This document shows positions 22,475 through 29,777 of a DNA stretch of 30,971 nucleotides, piece after piece. Positions within the stretch are counted from its first letter, which is position 1, and each line of letters starts with the position of its first letter. This DNA comes from a bacterium (lineage in GTDB: Bacteria > Patescibacteriota > Microgenomatia > JAUYPR01): positions 1 through 30,971 of the forward strand of contig JAUYPR010000059.1 of NCBI GenBank assembly GCA_030695785.1, given 5' to 3'. A model generated the notes under the pieces. It did not search any database. It was not told where the DNA came from and was given only the letters and a program-made list of their open reading frames with translations. Position numbers and translations under genes: made by a program.

Positions 22475-24732
22475 TGTATAGTGTCTGGACACAGCGGCAA
22501 AACAGACGGACAAATCCCCGATTGTCTCGGCGGGAACACACCATTGTGCGTGTGCTGAAGCGGACGTTTTTTCATTGGTCAACGATTGTCATGGTCGTCG
22601 GCGCAGTGTTCTTAGGCACGTTCGTCTACGGAATTTTGACGTATGTTTCCTTTGCCAATGACCTCGCAACCCCTGAGCGAATTATGAACCGGAATAACCG
22701 GGGGCTCCTGTTGTTTGATAAAGATGGCGCTCTGTTTTACCGAACGGCAGAGGCGAAAGATCTCCGCCCTGTATCGATTGAGGTCATTCCAAAACACGTG
22801 CAAGACGCAACGGTTGCCGCAGAAGACGCACAATTTTACTCACACCCTGGGTTTTCAGTTGCCGGCATGGTTCGGTCGACGTGGAAAAATATGCTTGCCC
22901 GCGACCCGTTTCGTTTTGGCGGATCTACCATTACCCAGCAGTTGGTCAAAAATTCGCTCGTGGGGGTTGAGCGGACGTATGCGCGAAAAATCAAGGAATT
23001 TATTTTGGCCGTTGAAATTGAACGGAGATTCACGAAAGGGCAAATTTTAGAGATGTATTTGAATAGCGTGTATTATGGCTCCAATGCGTTTGGAGCGGCT
23101 GAAGCGGCTGAACTATATTTTGGAAAAAAAGTGTCCGACCTCTCGCTGGCTGAGGCAGCTGTTTTAGCAGGGATTCCAAATGCACCGAGCTATCTTTCGC
23201 CGCATGCCGGAAATCTCGACGCAACGATGCGTCGGCAACAGTACGTCCTCGGCCAAATGCGCGAACACAATTTCATTCTTCAAGATCAGGAAGAAGATGC
23301 ACGGAAGCAAACATTGACCTTTATCCCACCCAAACATGATCCAGTCGCATCCCCGCATTTTGCTCTTTCTGTGATCGACGAAGTACGACGGCTTTTTCCA
23401 GAAGATGAGGCTGAACGTCGCGGGTTTCGCGTGACCACAACGCTTGATCGTCGCGTGCAATCCATCGCGGAAGAGGAAATTGCGAATGGCGTCAAACGAT
23501 TGACATCACAAAAAGTCACGAACGGCGCCATGGTTGTGCAAGATCCAAAGACTGGTAGTATTTTGGCCATGGTCGGGTCGGCCGATTGGGAAAACGATGC
23601 AATCGGCGGAAAATTCAATGCGGCCACCCAAGCTCTTCGGCAACCAGGATCATCCATCAAGCCGGTGATCTATCTCGATGCGATCAGGCGGCGGCTCGTG
23701 ACCCCGACCACCATTCTTCAAGATGAACCGAAGGATTTTGGAGGATACAAACCGAAAAATTTCGATGGCCGTTTTCGAGGTGAAGTGACGGTCCGGCGCG
23801 CGCTTGCAAACTCACTCAATGTTCCGTCGGTCCAAATCATGGAAAAAGTGGGCGTGCGTCATGCAGTTGAACTTGCACAAGCGCTGGGGCTTTCGACGCT
23901 GACCGATCCTAATCGATACGGTCTGAGTTTGGTCTTGGGAGGTGGAGAAGTCAAACTGGTCGATATGGTTGGTGCATACGCCGCAATCGCCGATGGCGGG
24001 GTGTGGCACGAGCCGCACATGGTCATAAAGATTGAAGATAAATTCGGCACTATTGTCTATACTTATGAACGAGGCATTCGGCAGCTTTTCTCACTGTCTG
24101 TTCCACCTCAACGATCCAAAACAGTCGTCGATGCCGCATCGGCGTATCTGGTCACGCACATTCTTTCCGATTCCGGCGCCCGTGCAGAGGTGTTTGGGAA
24201 TCTTTTATCCACGTCGCGGCCGATGGCCGTGAAAACCGGTACAACGGATGACTACCGCGACTCATGGACGATTGGTTATTCTCCGCAACTTGTGGTCGGT
24301 GTGTGGATTGGGAATAATGACAACTCGCCCATGCTGTCGGTGTCAGGGTCTATTGGCGCCGCCCAAGTGTGGCGAGCCGCGATTGAACGTATGCACCAAG
24401 GCGCACCTATCCAAACATTCGAACGTCCATCGGGTATTTTCGAAGTCGGGGTTTGCACAGGAACGTTTTTGCGCGACGATGCAAGTGACATCCGCGAAGT
24501 ATATTTGACTGGCACCGAGCCGACACAGCTTTGTCATCCGCCATCTCCAATTCCCACTCCAGCGCCGACCCCCGAACCAACCCCAGAGCCCTTCGGCTCC
24601 GCTCAGGGCCTTCGGCCGACGCCTCAGCCAGAGGCTGATCGTCCTCTGGACGAAACTCCAACTCCCACGCCAACTCCAAGCCCAACGCCGTCTCCATCTC
24701 CCACGCCGCTTATTGAGTTGCCAAGTTTGTAG
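22474..24732 (+). CDS. Class A penicillin-binding protein with Pro/Thr-rich tail
   Basis: 752 residues. One membrane anchor (about 36-58), GT51 glycosyltransferase with AAEDAQFYSHPGFS and GGSTITQQLVKNSL, then transpeptidase with PGSSIKP (catalytic S393, K396), SLNVPS (SxN) and VKTGTTDDYRDSW (KTG). The enzyme builds and crosslinks peptidoglycan outside the membrane. The last 60 residues are Pro/Thr/Ser repeats (PTPTPTPSPTPSPSPTP), interrupted by an in-frame palindromic insertion coding FGSAQGLRPTP. A Cys pair near 672 and 699 could bond. Second class A PBP in the window; the other is at 10377-12701. Confidence 0.94.
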   Translation: MYSVWTQRQNRRTNPRLSRREHTIVRVLKRTFFHWSTIVMVVGAVFLGTFVYGILTYVSFANDLATPERIMNRNNRGLLLFDKDGALFYRTAEAKDLRPVSIEVIPKHVQDATVAAEDAQFYSHPGFSVAGMVRSTWKNMLARDPFRFGGSTITQQLVKNSLVGVERTYARKIKEFILAVEIERRFTKGQILEMYLNSVYYGSNAFGAAEAAELYFGKKVSDLSLAEAAVLAGIPNAPSYLSPHAGNLDATMRRQQYVLGQMREHNFILQDQEEDARKQTLTFIPPKHDPVASPHFALSVIDEVRRLFPEDEAERRGFRVTTTLDRRVQSIAEEEIANGVKRLTSQKVTNGAMVVQDPKTGSILAMVGSADWENDAIGGKFNAATQALRQPGSSIKPVIYLDAIRRRLVTPTTILQDEPKDFGGYKPKNFDGRFRGEVTVRRALANSLNVPSVQIMEKVGVRHAVELAQALGLSTLTDPNRYGLSLVLGGGEVKLVDMVGAYAAIADGGVWHEPHMVIKIEDKFGTIVYTYERGIRQLFSLSVPPQRSKTVVDAASAYLVTHILSDSGARAEVFGNLLSTSRPMAVKTGTTDDYRDSWTIGYSPQLVVGVWIGNNDNSPMLSVSGSIGAAQVWRAAIERMHQGAPIQTFERPSGIFEVGVCTGTFLRDDASDIREVYLTGTEPTQLCHPPSPIPTPAPTPEPTPEPFGSAQGLRPTPQPEADRPLDETPTPTPTPSPTPSPSPTPLIELPSL
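24586..24617 (+). repeat. Palindromic element, copy in the PBP gene
   Basis: The 22-nt core 24588-24609 has GCCCT/AGGGC ends and shares 18 of 22 positions with the dnaX copy on the opposite strand. Overlapping hairpins GAGCC-CTTC-GGCTC (24586-24599) and GGCC-TTC-GGCC (24607-24617) extend it. It sits in the Pro-rich tail, where an extra segment costs little. Confidence 0.7.
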
Positions 24733-24744
24733 TCCTCTTCTTTT

Positions 24745-24753
24745 TGCTACAAT
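24745..24753 (+). promoter_or_regulatory. Extended -10 promoter of cysS
   Basis: TGCTACAAT, 6 nt before the cysS ATG at 24760. A weak TTTGTA at 24726-24731 could be the -35. Confidence 0.6.
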
Positions 24754-24759
24754 AGGGTC

Positions 24760-26166
24760 ATGCTGACCATTTTTAACTCGCTCTCACGCAAACTGGAACC
24801 ATTCAAACCGCAAAATCCCCCGGCAGTCACGATGTATACCTGTGGGCCGACGGTGTACAACTTTGTGCATATCGGGAATCTGCGCGCGTATGTGTTTTAC
24901 GATACGTTGAAGCGCTTGCTCCGTAGCCATGAGTATGCGATCAAACACGTCATGAATATCACGGATGTGGATGACAAGATCATCCGCGGCAGCGCCGCGG
25001 AAATTCCAAATTGCGGGCTTCGCCCGGCTCCTTCGGAGCGCAAGAACCAAGATCCAAACGAACGGATCAAAAGTTTTTCAAAGAAATACGAAGAGGCATA
25101 TTTTGAAGATCTCAAAAAGTTGAATATTATTTCGGCGGATGTGAACCCGAAAGCGACGGAATATATTCCGCAGATGGTCACATTGATTCAGACGCTGCTT
25201 CACAAAGGGGTTGCATACAAAAGCGAAGATGGGTCAATTTATTTCTCGATCAAAAAATTTCCTCAATATGGACGATTGTCAAGACTGGATAAGAAATCTC
25301 TCCGTCCGACCGAGCGAATGATAAAAGATGAGTATACAAAAGACTCGATCCAAGATTTTGCACTCTGGAAAGCGGCAAAAGAAGGAGAACCGTCGTGGGA
25401 AACGCCGTTTGGAAAAGGACGGCCAGGGTGGCATATCGAATGTTCGGCCATGGCAAATGATCTCCTCGGAGAAACGATAGACATTCACTCAGGCGGAGTC
25501 GATCTTATCTTTCCACATCATGAGAATGAAATTGCGCAATCGGAAGCCGCAACCGGGAAACCGTTCGCGCGGTATTGGATTCATAACGAGCACCTGTTGG
25601 TCGACAACCAAAAGATGAGTAAATCTCTGCACAATTTTTACACGTTGCGTGAAATTGAGGAAAAAGGAATTGATCCTTTGGCCTTGCGCTATTTGTTCTT
25701 GACCGTGCACTACCGGGACAAACTCAACTTCACCTGGGAATCCTTAGAGGCCGCACGTCAAGCGCTCACTCGGCTTCGGGATTTGGTGGCGACGTGGGAT
25801 GAACCGGCGATCGGTTGTGCTGGATATGAGGCAGACTTTCTCGCGGCGATTGCGGACGATTTGGGAACCCCGAGGGGGCTGGCACTGCTTTGGGATTTAG
25901 TACATGATCGCGAGTATCCGACATCTGCCCGTCACGCATCTATCCTCAAGATGGATAAAGTTCTGGGGTTGAGGCTCGATTCTAGAGATGAAATCACGCT
26001 TTCCTCAGAAGAAAAGAAGCTCCTTGATGATCGGCAACAGGCGCGAAGGGTTGGAGATTTTGAGGTATCGGACGAGATTCGTGCTACACTAGAAAACAAG
26101 GGCCTCGTCATCGAGGATACTGCTAACAATGGATTCCGTCTCAAACGAAAACGCACCGAAAGATAA
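24760..26166 (+). CDS. cysS: Cysteinyl-tRNA synthetase
   Basis: 468 residues. Class I HIGH motif as HIGN (37-40), zinc Cys28 in MYTCGPTVYN, further zinc ligands in GWHIECSAM and HHENE, and the KMSKS loop in NQKMSKSLHNF. It charges tRNA-Cys. Residues about 81-99 (EIPNCGLRPAPSERKNQDPN) are an insertion between the conserved DVDDKIIR and the SKKYEEAYFEDLKKLN helix; the DNA of this insert is a 33-nt multi-hairpin element. The C-terminal anticodon-binding part is complete. The 3' end overlaps the next gene by 38 nt. Confidence 0.95.
   Translation: MLTIFNSLSRKLEPFKPQNPPAVTMYTCGPTVYNFVHIGNLRAYVFYDTLKRLLRSHEYAIKHVMNITDVDDKIIRGSAAEIPNCGLRPAPSERKNQDPNERIKSFSKKYEEAYFEDLKKLNIISADVNPKATEYIPQMVTLIQTLLHKGVAYKSEDGSIYFSIKKFPQYGRLSRLDKKSLRPTERMIKDEYTKDSIQDFALWKAAKEGEPSWETPFGKGRPGWHIECSAMANDLLGETIDIHSGGVDLIFPHHENEIAQSEAATGKPFARYWIHNEHLLVDNQKMSKSLHNFYTLREIEEKGIDPLALRYLFLTVHYRDKLNFTWESLEAARQALTRLRDLVATWDEPAIGCAGYEADFLAAIADDLGTPRGLALLWDLVHDREYPTSARHASILKMDKVLGLRLDSRDEITLSSEEKKLLDDRQQARRVGDFEVSDEIRATLENKGLVIEDTANNGFRLKRKRTER
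25011..25043 (+). repeat. 33-nt multi-hairpin element in frame in cysS
   Basis: An outer TTGC/GCAA stem (25011-25014 with 25040-25043) encloses two perfect hairpins, GGGC-TTC-GCCC (25015-25025) and GCTCC-TTC-GGAGC (25027-25039). The length is a multiple of three and the reading frame stays open through it. Confidence 0.75.
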
Positions 26167-26791
26167 ATTATCGCCCTGGTGGATGATCGGTGGCATTGTC
26201 GGCGTCTTTCTTCTTGCCGACCTCGGTTTTCTCCATTGGAAAGTATTGTTCGACCGCCCCGCCATCCCACTGTCTCCTTCGACCGCTCCCATCGCTTTGA
26301 TCGACTCACCAACTGCATGTCCGACAACATGTGCGGCATTGATTAAAGATGCCACGTCCTCGATTGTTCTCCCAACCCCATATCCACAACCGACGCCAGT
26401 GACCATATCCTCGACGCAACCGAATCCTCCACAAGTGTCCTACATCCCTATTGGGGGAGGAACGACGGAAAAGAAAGAGTGGGCCGAAATTCCAGGAGCG
26501 GAAGTGACGATTGACACCGCGAACTATGAAGGAAAGAGAACCGTGACATGGGAAGCAGCACTTAAAGTTCTTTCGGGGAATGGTCGGACCTACGCACGCT
26601 TCAAAAACATGTCGACCAAGCTTTCCATCACCGACTCACAAATCTCCGCATCTGCCGACCCTGCGGTGCAAGTCGTTTCGGAACCATTTTCATTGGCAGG
26701 TGGGAAGGTGACGTACCGGGTTGAAATGTATACCACCACCGGCTACCGTGCCACTCTCGAGTCTGGAAGAATAAAAATTACGGTAGAGTAA
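26129..26791 (+). CDS. Membrane-anchored extracytoplasmic protein of unknown function
   Basis: 220 residues, not recognised. A short polar N-terminus, one membrane helix (about 17-36), a Pro/Thr/Ser-rich linker with two Cys (CPTTC near 64-68), then a beta-rich C-terminal domain (about 120-220: AEVTIDTANYEGKRTVTWEAALKVL, GKVTYRVEMYTTTGYRATLESGRIKITV). The ATG at 26129 lies inside cysS, 38 nt before its stop; no later ATG keeps the polar N-terminus. TGCTACACT at 26082-26090 may be its promoter. Confidence 0.68.
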   Translation: MDSVSNENAPKDKLSPWWMIGGIVGVFLLADLGFLHWKVLFDRPAIPLSPSTAPIALIDSPTACPTTCAALIKDATSSIVLPTPYPQPTPVTISSTQPNPPQVSYIPIGGGTTEKKEWAEIPGAEVTIDTANYEGKRTVTWEAALKVLSGNGRTYARFKNMSTKLSITDSQISASADPAVQVVSEPFSLAGGKVTYRVEMYTTTGYRATLESGRIKITVE

Positions 26792-26821
26792 TGCTCTTTT
26801 TCAAGTCGGATAAAGAAGGAG

Positions 26822-26893
26822 TCAGCGAAAAACCAAAATCAAACTCGTGGCCGTCAGCGCGAGGATAATGAGGAACATGAACAGAATTTTCAT
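26822..26893 (-). CDS. 23-residue hydrophobic peptide
   Basis: ATG 26893 to TGA 26822-26824 encodes MKILFMFLIILALTATSLIL plus VFR, a single membrane helix with a Lys at the start and Arg at the end. Its own promoter is visible on the minus strand (-35 TTGTTT, 17 nt, -10 TACACT), with the ATG 8 nt behind the -10 box; GGGGAGAG lies between. The plus strand here has no gene. It could be a type I toxin-like or regulatory membrane peptide, or a chance ORF. Confidence 0.5.
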   Translation of the reverse strand: MKILFMFLIILALTATSLILVFR

Positions 26894-26901
26894 CTCTCCC
26901 C

Positions 26902-26930
26902 AGTGTACAGAGACCCCGTGAAAAAAACAA
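26902..26930 (-). promoter_or_regulatory. Minus-strand promoter of the 23-residue peptide
   Basis: On the minus strand TTGTTT (26930-26925), a 17-nt spacer and TACACT (26907-26902). Predicted start of transcription falls at the ATG. Confidence 0.55.
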
Positions 26931-26952
26931 GAGGGAATTTTTTCTAGACTAA

Positions 26953-26981
26953 TTGCATCCTGGAGAGAAGAGGTTTATACC
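26953..26981 (+). promoter_or_regulatory. Promoter of the 84-residue protein
   Basis: TTGCAT (26953-26958), 17 nt, TATACC (26976-26981); the ATG at 26996 follows 14 nt later. Confidence 0.55.
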
Positions 26982-26995
26982 TGAGGGTCTTAACC

Positions 26996-27250
26996 ATGAA
27001 TACCAGAGTTCAAGCGTTGAAACGAGTTGCGCTTGGTTATCATCATGGTTCTAGAAATACTGCAGCGAGGTTTCTAGAGGAGGCAATAAAAAGAAAGAGT
27101 GAGATGAACAAGAACGAAGTTCAGCCATATCTTCGGAGGTTTCTGAACGAGATCGACCGTCTTGCAATGAGGAAAGACAATCAAGAAAAAGCAGAACATG
27201 CCCTCCTTTTATCCACTGTCTTTCAAAACGCCGTCGTTGCGGGAGAGTAG
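26996..27250 (+). CDS. Small basic helical protein of unknown function
   Basis: 84 residues, not recognised. Predicted all-helical and rich in Arg, Lys and Glu, with no signal peptide, membrane segment or Cys. The pattern TAARFLEEAIKRKSEMNKNEVQPYLRRFLNEIDRLAMRK suggests a helical hairpin. It has its own promoter and converges on the zinc-ribbon gene. The strand between 27251 and 27286 shows nothing. Confidence 0.6.
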   Translation: MNTRVQALKRVALGYHHGSRNTAARFLEEAIKRKSEMNKNEVQPYLRRFLNEIDRLAMRKDNQEKAEHALLLSTVFQNAVVAGE

Positions 27251-27286
27251 TTCATAACCACACCGGGAGTGGAAGTGTATTGACTT

Positions 27287-27424
27287 TCATCCTTTAGGTT
27301 CTGGTGGTAGGAGTTCCTCGCCTCCATTATGAACTGGTTGAGAATATTCATGAGGTTTAAGCCAATAAACATGAGGACACCCGGTTGCTTTTCGTTGTTC
27401 TTTATCCCATCCTGAGGTTGATCA
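27287..27424 (-). pseudogene. In-frame continuation of the zinc-ribbon gene beyond TGA
   Basis: After the TGA at 27424-27422 the same frame stays open for 44 codons to TGA 27289-27287 and completes the third zinc ribbon: GKKMKK, stop, then STSGWDKEQRKATGCPHVYW, against GKKMKKCSAGSWDKETKKTV and GCDYIEW in the second repeat. The stop codon replaces the third Cys ligand; the fourth Cys (TGC in the repeat, TGT here) is intact. So this was coding until very recently, or is still read through. Confidence 0.75.
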
Positions 27425-27826
27425 TTTTTTCATCTTTTTACCATTTGCAGTGGTAAACAATACCAGTTTTTCTCCGCATTGTGGACACTCTTCGTCAAGC
27501 GGTTCAGTCGTGCCATTCATCCATTCTATGTAATCACAGCCTACTGTTTTTTTGGTTTCTTTATCCCAGCTTCCGGCGGAGCATTTTTTCATTTTCTTTC
27601 CAAAACGGGTAACTGCCAAGATGAGATGGCTGCCACATTTGGGGCATTTTTCATCAAGTTCTTGTGGTTCAATCTCAAACCATTTGACGAAATCACATCC
27701 AATATTTTTTCTTGTTAATGGATCCCATGAACCCTTAGAGCATCTTTGTAGTTTTCGTCCTGTTTTGGTAACAGTTATTTCGGAAAGATCTGACCCGCAT
27801 TTAGGGCATAAATCTTTTTTTATCAT
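27422..27826 (-). CDS. Zinc-ribbon repeat protein, third repeat cut by TGA
   Basis: 134 residues to the first stop. Three copies of a zinc ribbon of the topoisomerase I C-terminal type: CPKCGSDL then RCSKGSWD and GC; CPKCGSHL then KCSAGSWD and GC; CPQCGEKL, then TGA where the third Cys belongs. Each repeat is about 45-50 residues joined by acidic linkers (EIEPQELDE, GTTEPLDE). There is no catalytic domain; such ribbons bind single-stranded DNA. The promoter is TTGACT-18-TACTAT with the ATG 9 nt downstream. If the stop is real, the protein keeps two complete ribbons. Confidence 0.78.
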   Translation of the reverse strand: MIKKDLCPKCGSDLSEITVTKTGRKLQRCSKGSWDPLTRKNIGCDFVKWFEIEPQELDEKCPKCGSHLILAVTRFGKKMKKCSAGSWDKETKKTVGCDYIEWMNGTTEPLDEECPQCGEKLVLFTTANGKKMKK

Positions 27827-27835
27827 ATAAACTCT

Positions 27836-27865
27836 ATAGTACTGTTTTTAGAAGAATAAAGTCAA
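27836..27865 (-). promoter_or_regulatory. Promoter of the zinc-ribbon gene
   Basis: Minus strand TTGACT (27865-27860), 18 nt, TACTAT (27841-27836), ATG at 27826. Confidence 0.6.
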
Positions 27866-28040
27866 GGAGCATTTCCTCTTAAAAGGCTATTTTTTCATTT
27901 CAGACCAAAAATAAAGTCAGTGGATTTACTAATAAAGCACTAATTTACGAAAGGTAATAGATAGCAACATCCAACACCCCTGTTCAGGAAATTTACAATT
28001 AAGTATTGACTAAGTAGATAGGATATGAGAATATTAAATC

Positions 28041-28211
28041 ATGGAGGCAAAAAAGAAATTAAAAACTACTTGGATAGATGCTCTTAATTGGTTTCTAGAA
28101 ATTAACAACAATCGAACAGTTGGGCAATGGATAAAATTAATTATATTTGTATTAGTAATCTCCTCTCTTATAATCTTACTTGTTTCCTTTTCGCAGTTCT
28201 ATTTCAAATAG
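28041..28211 (+). CDS. 56-residue single-helix membrane peptide
   Basis: ATG 28041 to TAG 28209-28211 gives MEAKKKLKTTWIDALNWFLE, then a polar stretch and one strong membrane helix (about 32-50, rich in Ile, Leu, Val, Ser). Inside positive by the Lys-rich start. TTGACT at 28006-28011 could be the -35; the -10 is poor (GAATAT at 28029-28034, 17-nt spacer). Not recognised. It lies in the otherwise gene-free 27866-28331, whose remainder shows only AT-rich sequence and one hairpin. Confidence 0.5.
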   Translation: MEAKKKLKTTWIDALNWFLEINNNRTVGQWIKLIIFVLVISSLIILLVSFSQFYFK

Positions 28212-28274
28212 TTTTAGCATTTTCCACTAAGCAAACTCCATTAGATATCGGAAAAGTTTATTTAAGCTTAAGTA

Positions 28275-28291
28275 GTCGAGTTTGACTCGAC
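28275..28291. other. Intergenic hairpin downstream of the helicase gene
   Basis: GTCGAGT/ACTCGAC is a perfect 7-bp stem with a 3-nt loop. It sits about 40 nt past the helicase stop (minus strand) and 60 nt past the 56-residue peptide. No T-run follows on either strand, so it is an RNA-stabilising or weak termination hairpin at most. Confidence 0.4.
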
Positions 28292-28331
28292 ACCTCGGGA
28301 TTTTGGATAAATTCCCCTCCAATCGGATTAC

Positions 28332-29558
28332 TTAACGTGGAGAAGTCTGTATGGAGTTTTGGTCGAAAACAAATGTGAGGGCGACGCCCTTTTTATTCAT
28401 CCTGCCGGTTCTTCCTATTCTGTGAATATAATCGTCGTACGTTTGGGGGAGATCATAATTGATGACGTGCGTGATATTATCAATATCCAATCCACGGGAA
28501 GCGACATCGGTTGCCAAAAGTATTTGGATTTCGTTTTGTTTAAAACTCTCCAACACTCTTCTCCGTTGACTTTGTCTTTTATTCCCGTGTAGCGCTCCTA
28601 TTTTAAATCCTCGGAGCGCAAGCTCTTTATGCAGCTTTTCAATGCCGTATTTCGTGCGTCCAAAGATCAGCACTTTATCAAAACCATCTTGAATCAGCAA
28701 ATCATGAAGCTGGTTTACCTTGTTGGCGGGATTGCTTACTTTTATGACATCCTGGTCAACGTTTTCAGAGGTGTCCTGTTTTTTGACAGAGATAGTTACT
28801 GGATTTGTCACAAACGACTGCAAAACACTTTGCACCTTGGATGGTATCGTGGCTGAGAAAAAGAGCGACTGACGCACTTTTGGCATAAGAGAAATAAAAT
28901 ATTTAATATCGTGAATAAATCCTATATCGACCATTAAATCAACCTCATCCAAAACAAAATTCGAATAATCTTCAAGATAGATTACTCTTCGTTCAACCAG
29001 GTCTTTTAACCTTCCGGGTGTTGCGATAACCACATGTGCGTTCCTTCTGACGTCTTGAATCTGCCTGTGCATATTTGAACCGCCAATGATTAAAGCTGAA
29101 TAGATACTCATATTTTGGGTAAAACTCTGCAGTTCCTCTCTAATTTGGAGAGCCAACTCTCTGGTGGGGACAATAATTAAGGCCTTTTCTCGTCTGTCTT
29201 TAAAGATTTTATCTATGAGGGGAATTAAAAATGCTGCGGTTTTACCCGTCCCTGTACTCGCCAGGCCAATCACATCCTTGCCTTCCAAGATTGGGTTTAT
29301 AGCCTGATTTTGTATTGGGGTGGTTTGAGTATAGCCATGTTTGGCGATATTTTGTTTTAAAACATCAACAAGTTCGAAATCTGCAAAACTGTTGTTTGTG
29401 CTCGTTGCTACATCTGACATCATCGGGTCAGCTTTTTTAATAAACATGTTTATGTCGGCCCCGTCGAGGCTACTTCTTTTTGGACCCCGAAAAAATCTCC
29501 CACCAATGTGTGGTCTTGAAAATCCTCGTGACCGTCCAAACCTGTTTCTCGTAAACAT
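28332..29558 (-). CDS. DEAD-box-type RNA helicase (motif II DEVD)
   Basis: 408 residues. A basic, Gly/Arg/Phe-rich N-terminus (1-30) is followed by the Q motif (TPIQNQAI), motif I ASTGTGKT, PTRELALQ, ATPGR, motif II DEVD in place of DEAD, SAT, and the second RecA domain with ATDVASRGLDI and HRIGRTGR. It unwinds RNA with ATP. The protein ends soon after HRIGRTGR (SIQTSPR), without the usual C-terminal extension. The gene is AT-richer than its neighbours. Its 5' leader is about 115 nt long with a hairpin, unlike most genes here, so RNA-level or cold control is possible. Confidence 0.92.
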   Translation of the reverse strand: MFTRNRFGRSRGFSRPHIGGRFFRGPKRSSLDGADINMFIKKADPMMSDVATSTNNSFADFELVDVLKQNIAKHGYTQTTPIQNQAINPILEGKDVIGLASTGTGKTAAFLIPLIDKIFKDRREKALIIVPTRELALQIREELQSFTQNMSIYSALIIGGSNMHRQIQDVRRNAHVVIATPGRLKDLVERRVIYLEDYSNFVLDEVDLMVDIGFIHDIKYFISLMPKVRQSLFFSATIPSKVQSVLQSFVTNPVTISVKKQDTSENVDQDVIKVSNPANKVNQLHDLLIQDGFDKVLIFGRTKYGIEKLHKELALRGFKIGALHGNKRQSQRRRVLESFKQNEIQILLATDVASRGLDIDNITHVINYDLPQTYDDYIHRIGRTGRMNKKGVALTFVFDQNSIQTSPR

Positions 29559-29599
29559 TTTTTTGAAAAAAGAAAAACGGAAGAAGTTGAAAGTGGATT

Positions 29600-29620
29600 G
29601 CTCCGTACATTCTTCGGAGC
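29600..29620 (-). promoter_or_regulatory. Leader hairpin of the helicase mRNA
   Basis: GCTCCG and CGGAGC form a 6-bp stem with a 9-nt loop in the 5' leader, about 40 nt before the ATG. The stretch after it is pyrimidine-rich and no Shine-Dalgarno is seen at the start codon. Confidence 0.45.
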
Positions 29621-29681
29621 CATAAAAATTAATCCCAAAGGGAAGAATAGTTCAATAGCTCAAATTCTTTAATCAACAAAA

Positions 29682-29710
29682 AGTATACCACAAACTCTCC
29701 GATAAAGCAA
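29682..29710 (-). promoter_or_regulatory. Promoter of the helicase gene
   Basis: Minus strand TTGCTT (29710-29705), 17 nt, TATACT (29687-29682). Transcription would start near 29675, about 115 nt before the ATG. Between this promoter and the divergent -10 at 29764 nothing else is seen. Confidence 0.6.
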
Positions 29711-29763
29711 ACACGCTCGGAGCGGGAAGTCGAATGAGTGGGCGGAAGTGTTTTCTTCTGGTG

Positions 29764-29769
29764 TATAAT
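29764..29769 (+). promoter_or_regulatory. -10 box of the metallopeptidase-like gene
   Basis: Perfect TATAAT 8 nt before ATG 29778; no -35 match. Confidence 0.55.
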
Positions 29770-29777
29770 TCCCTACC

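Noticed and set aside
24640..24720. Low-complexity Pro/Thr repeat at the PBP end as a tandem DNA repeat of interest
   Set aside because: It is an ordinary wall-spanning linker; codons vary and no exact long unit is repeated.
27422..27424. Genome-wide recoding of TGA (as in SR1/Gracilibacteria)
   Set aside because: TGA ends tsf, rseP and tig at positions that match their families and overlap the next start codons; recoding would fuse them. The position here is Cys, not Gly.
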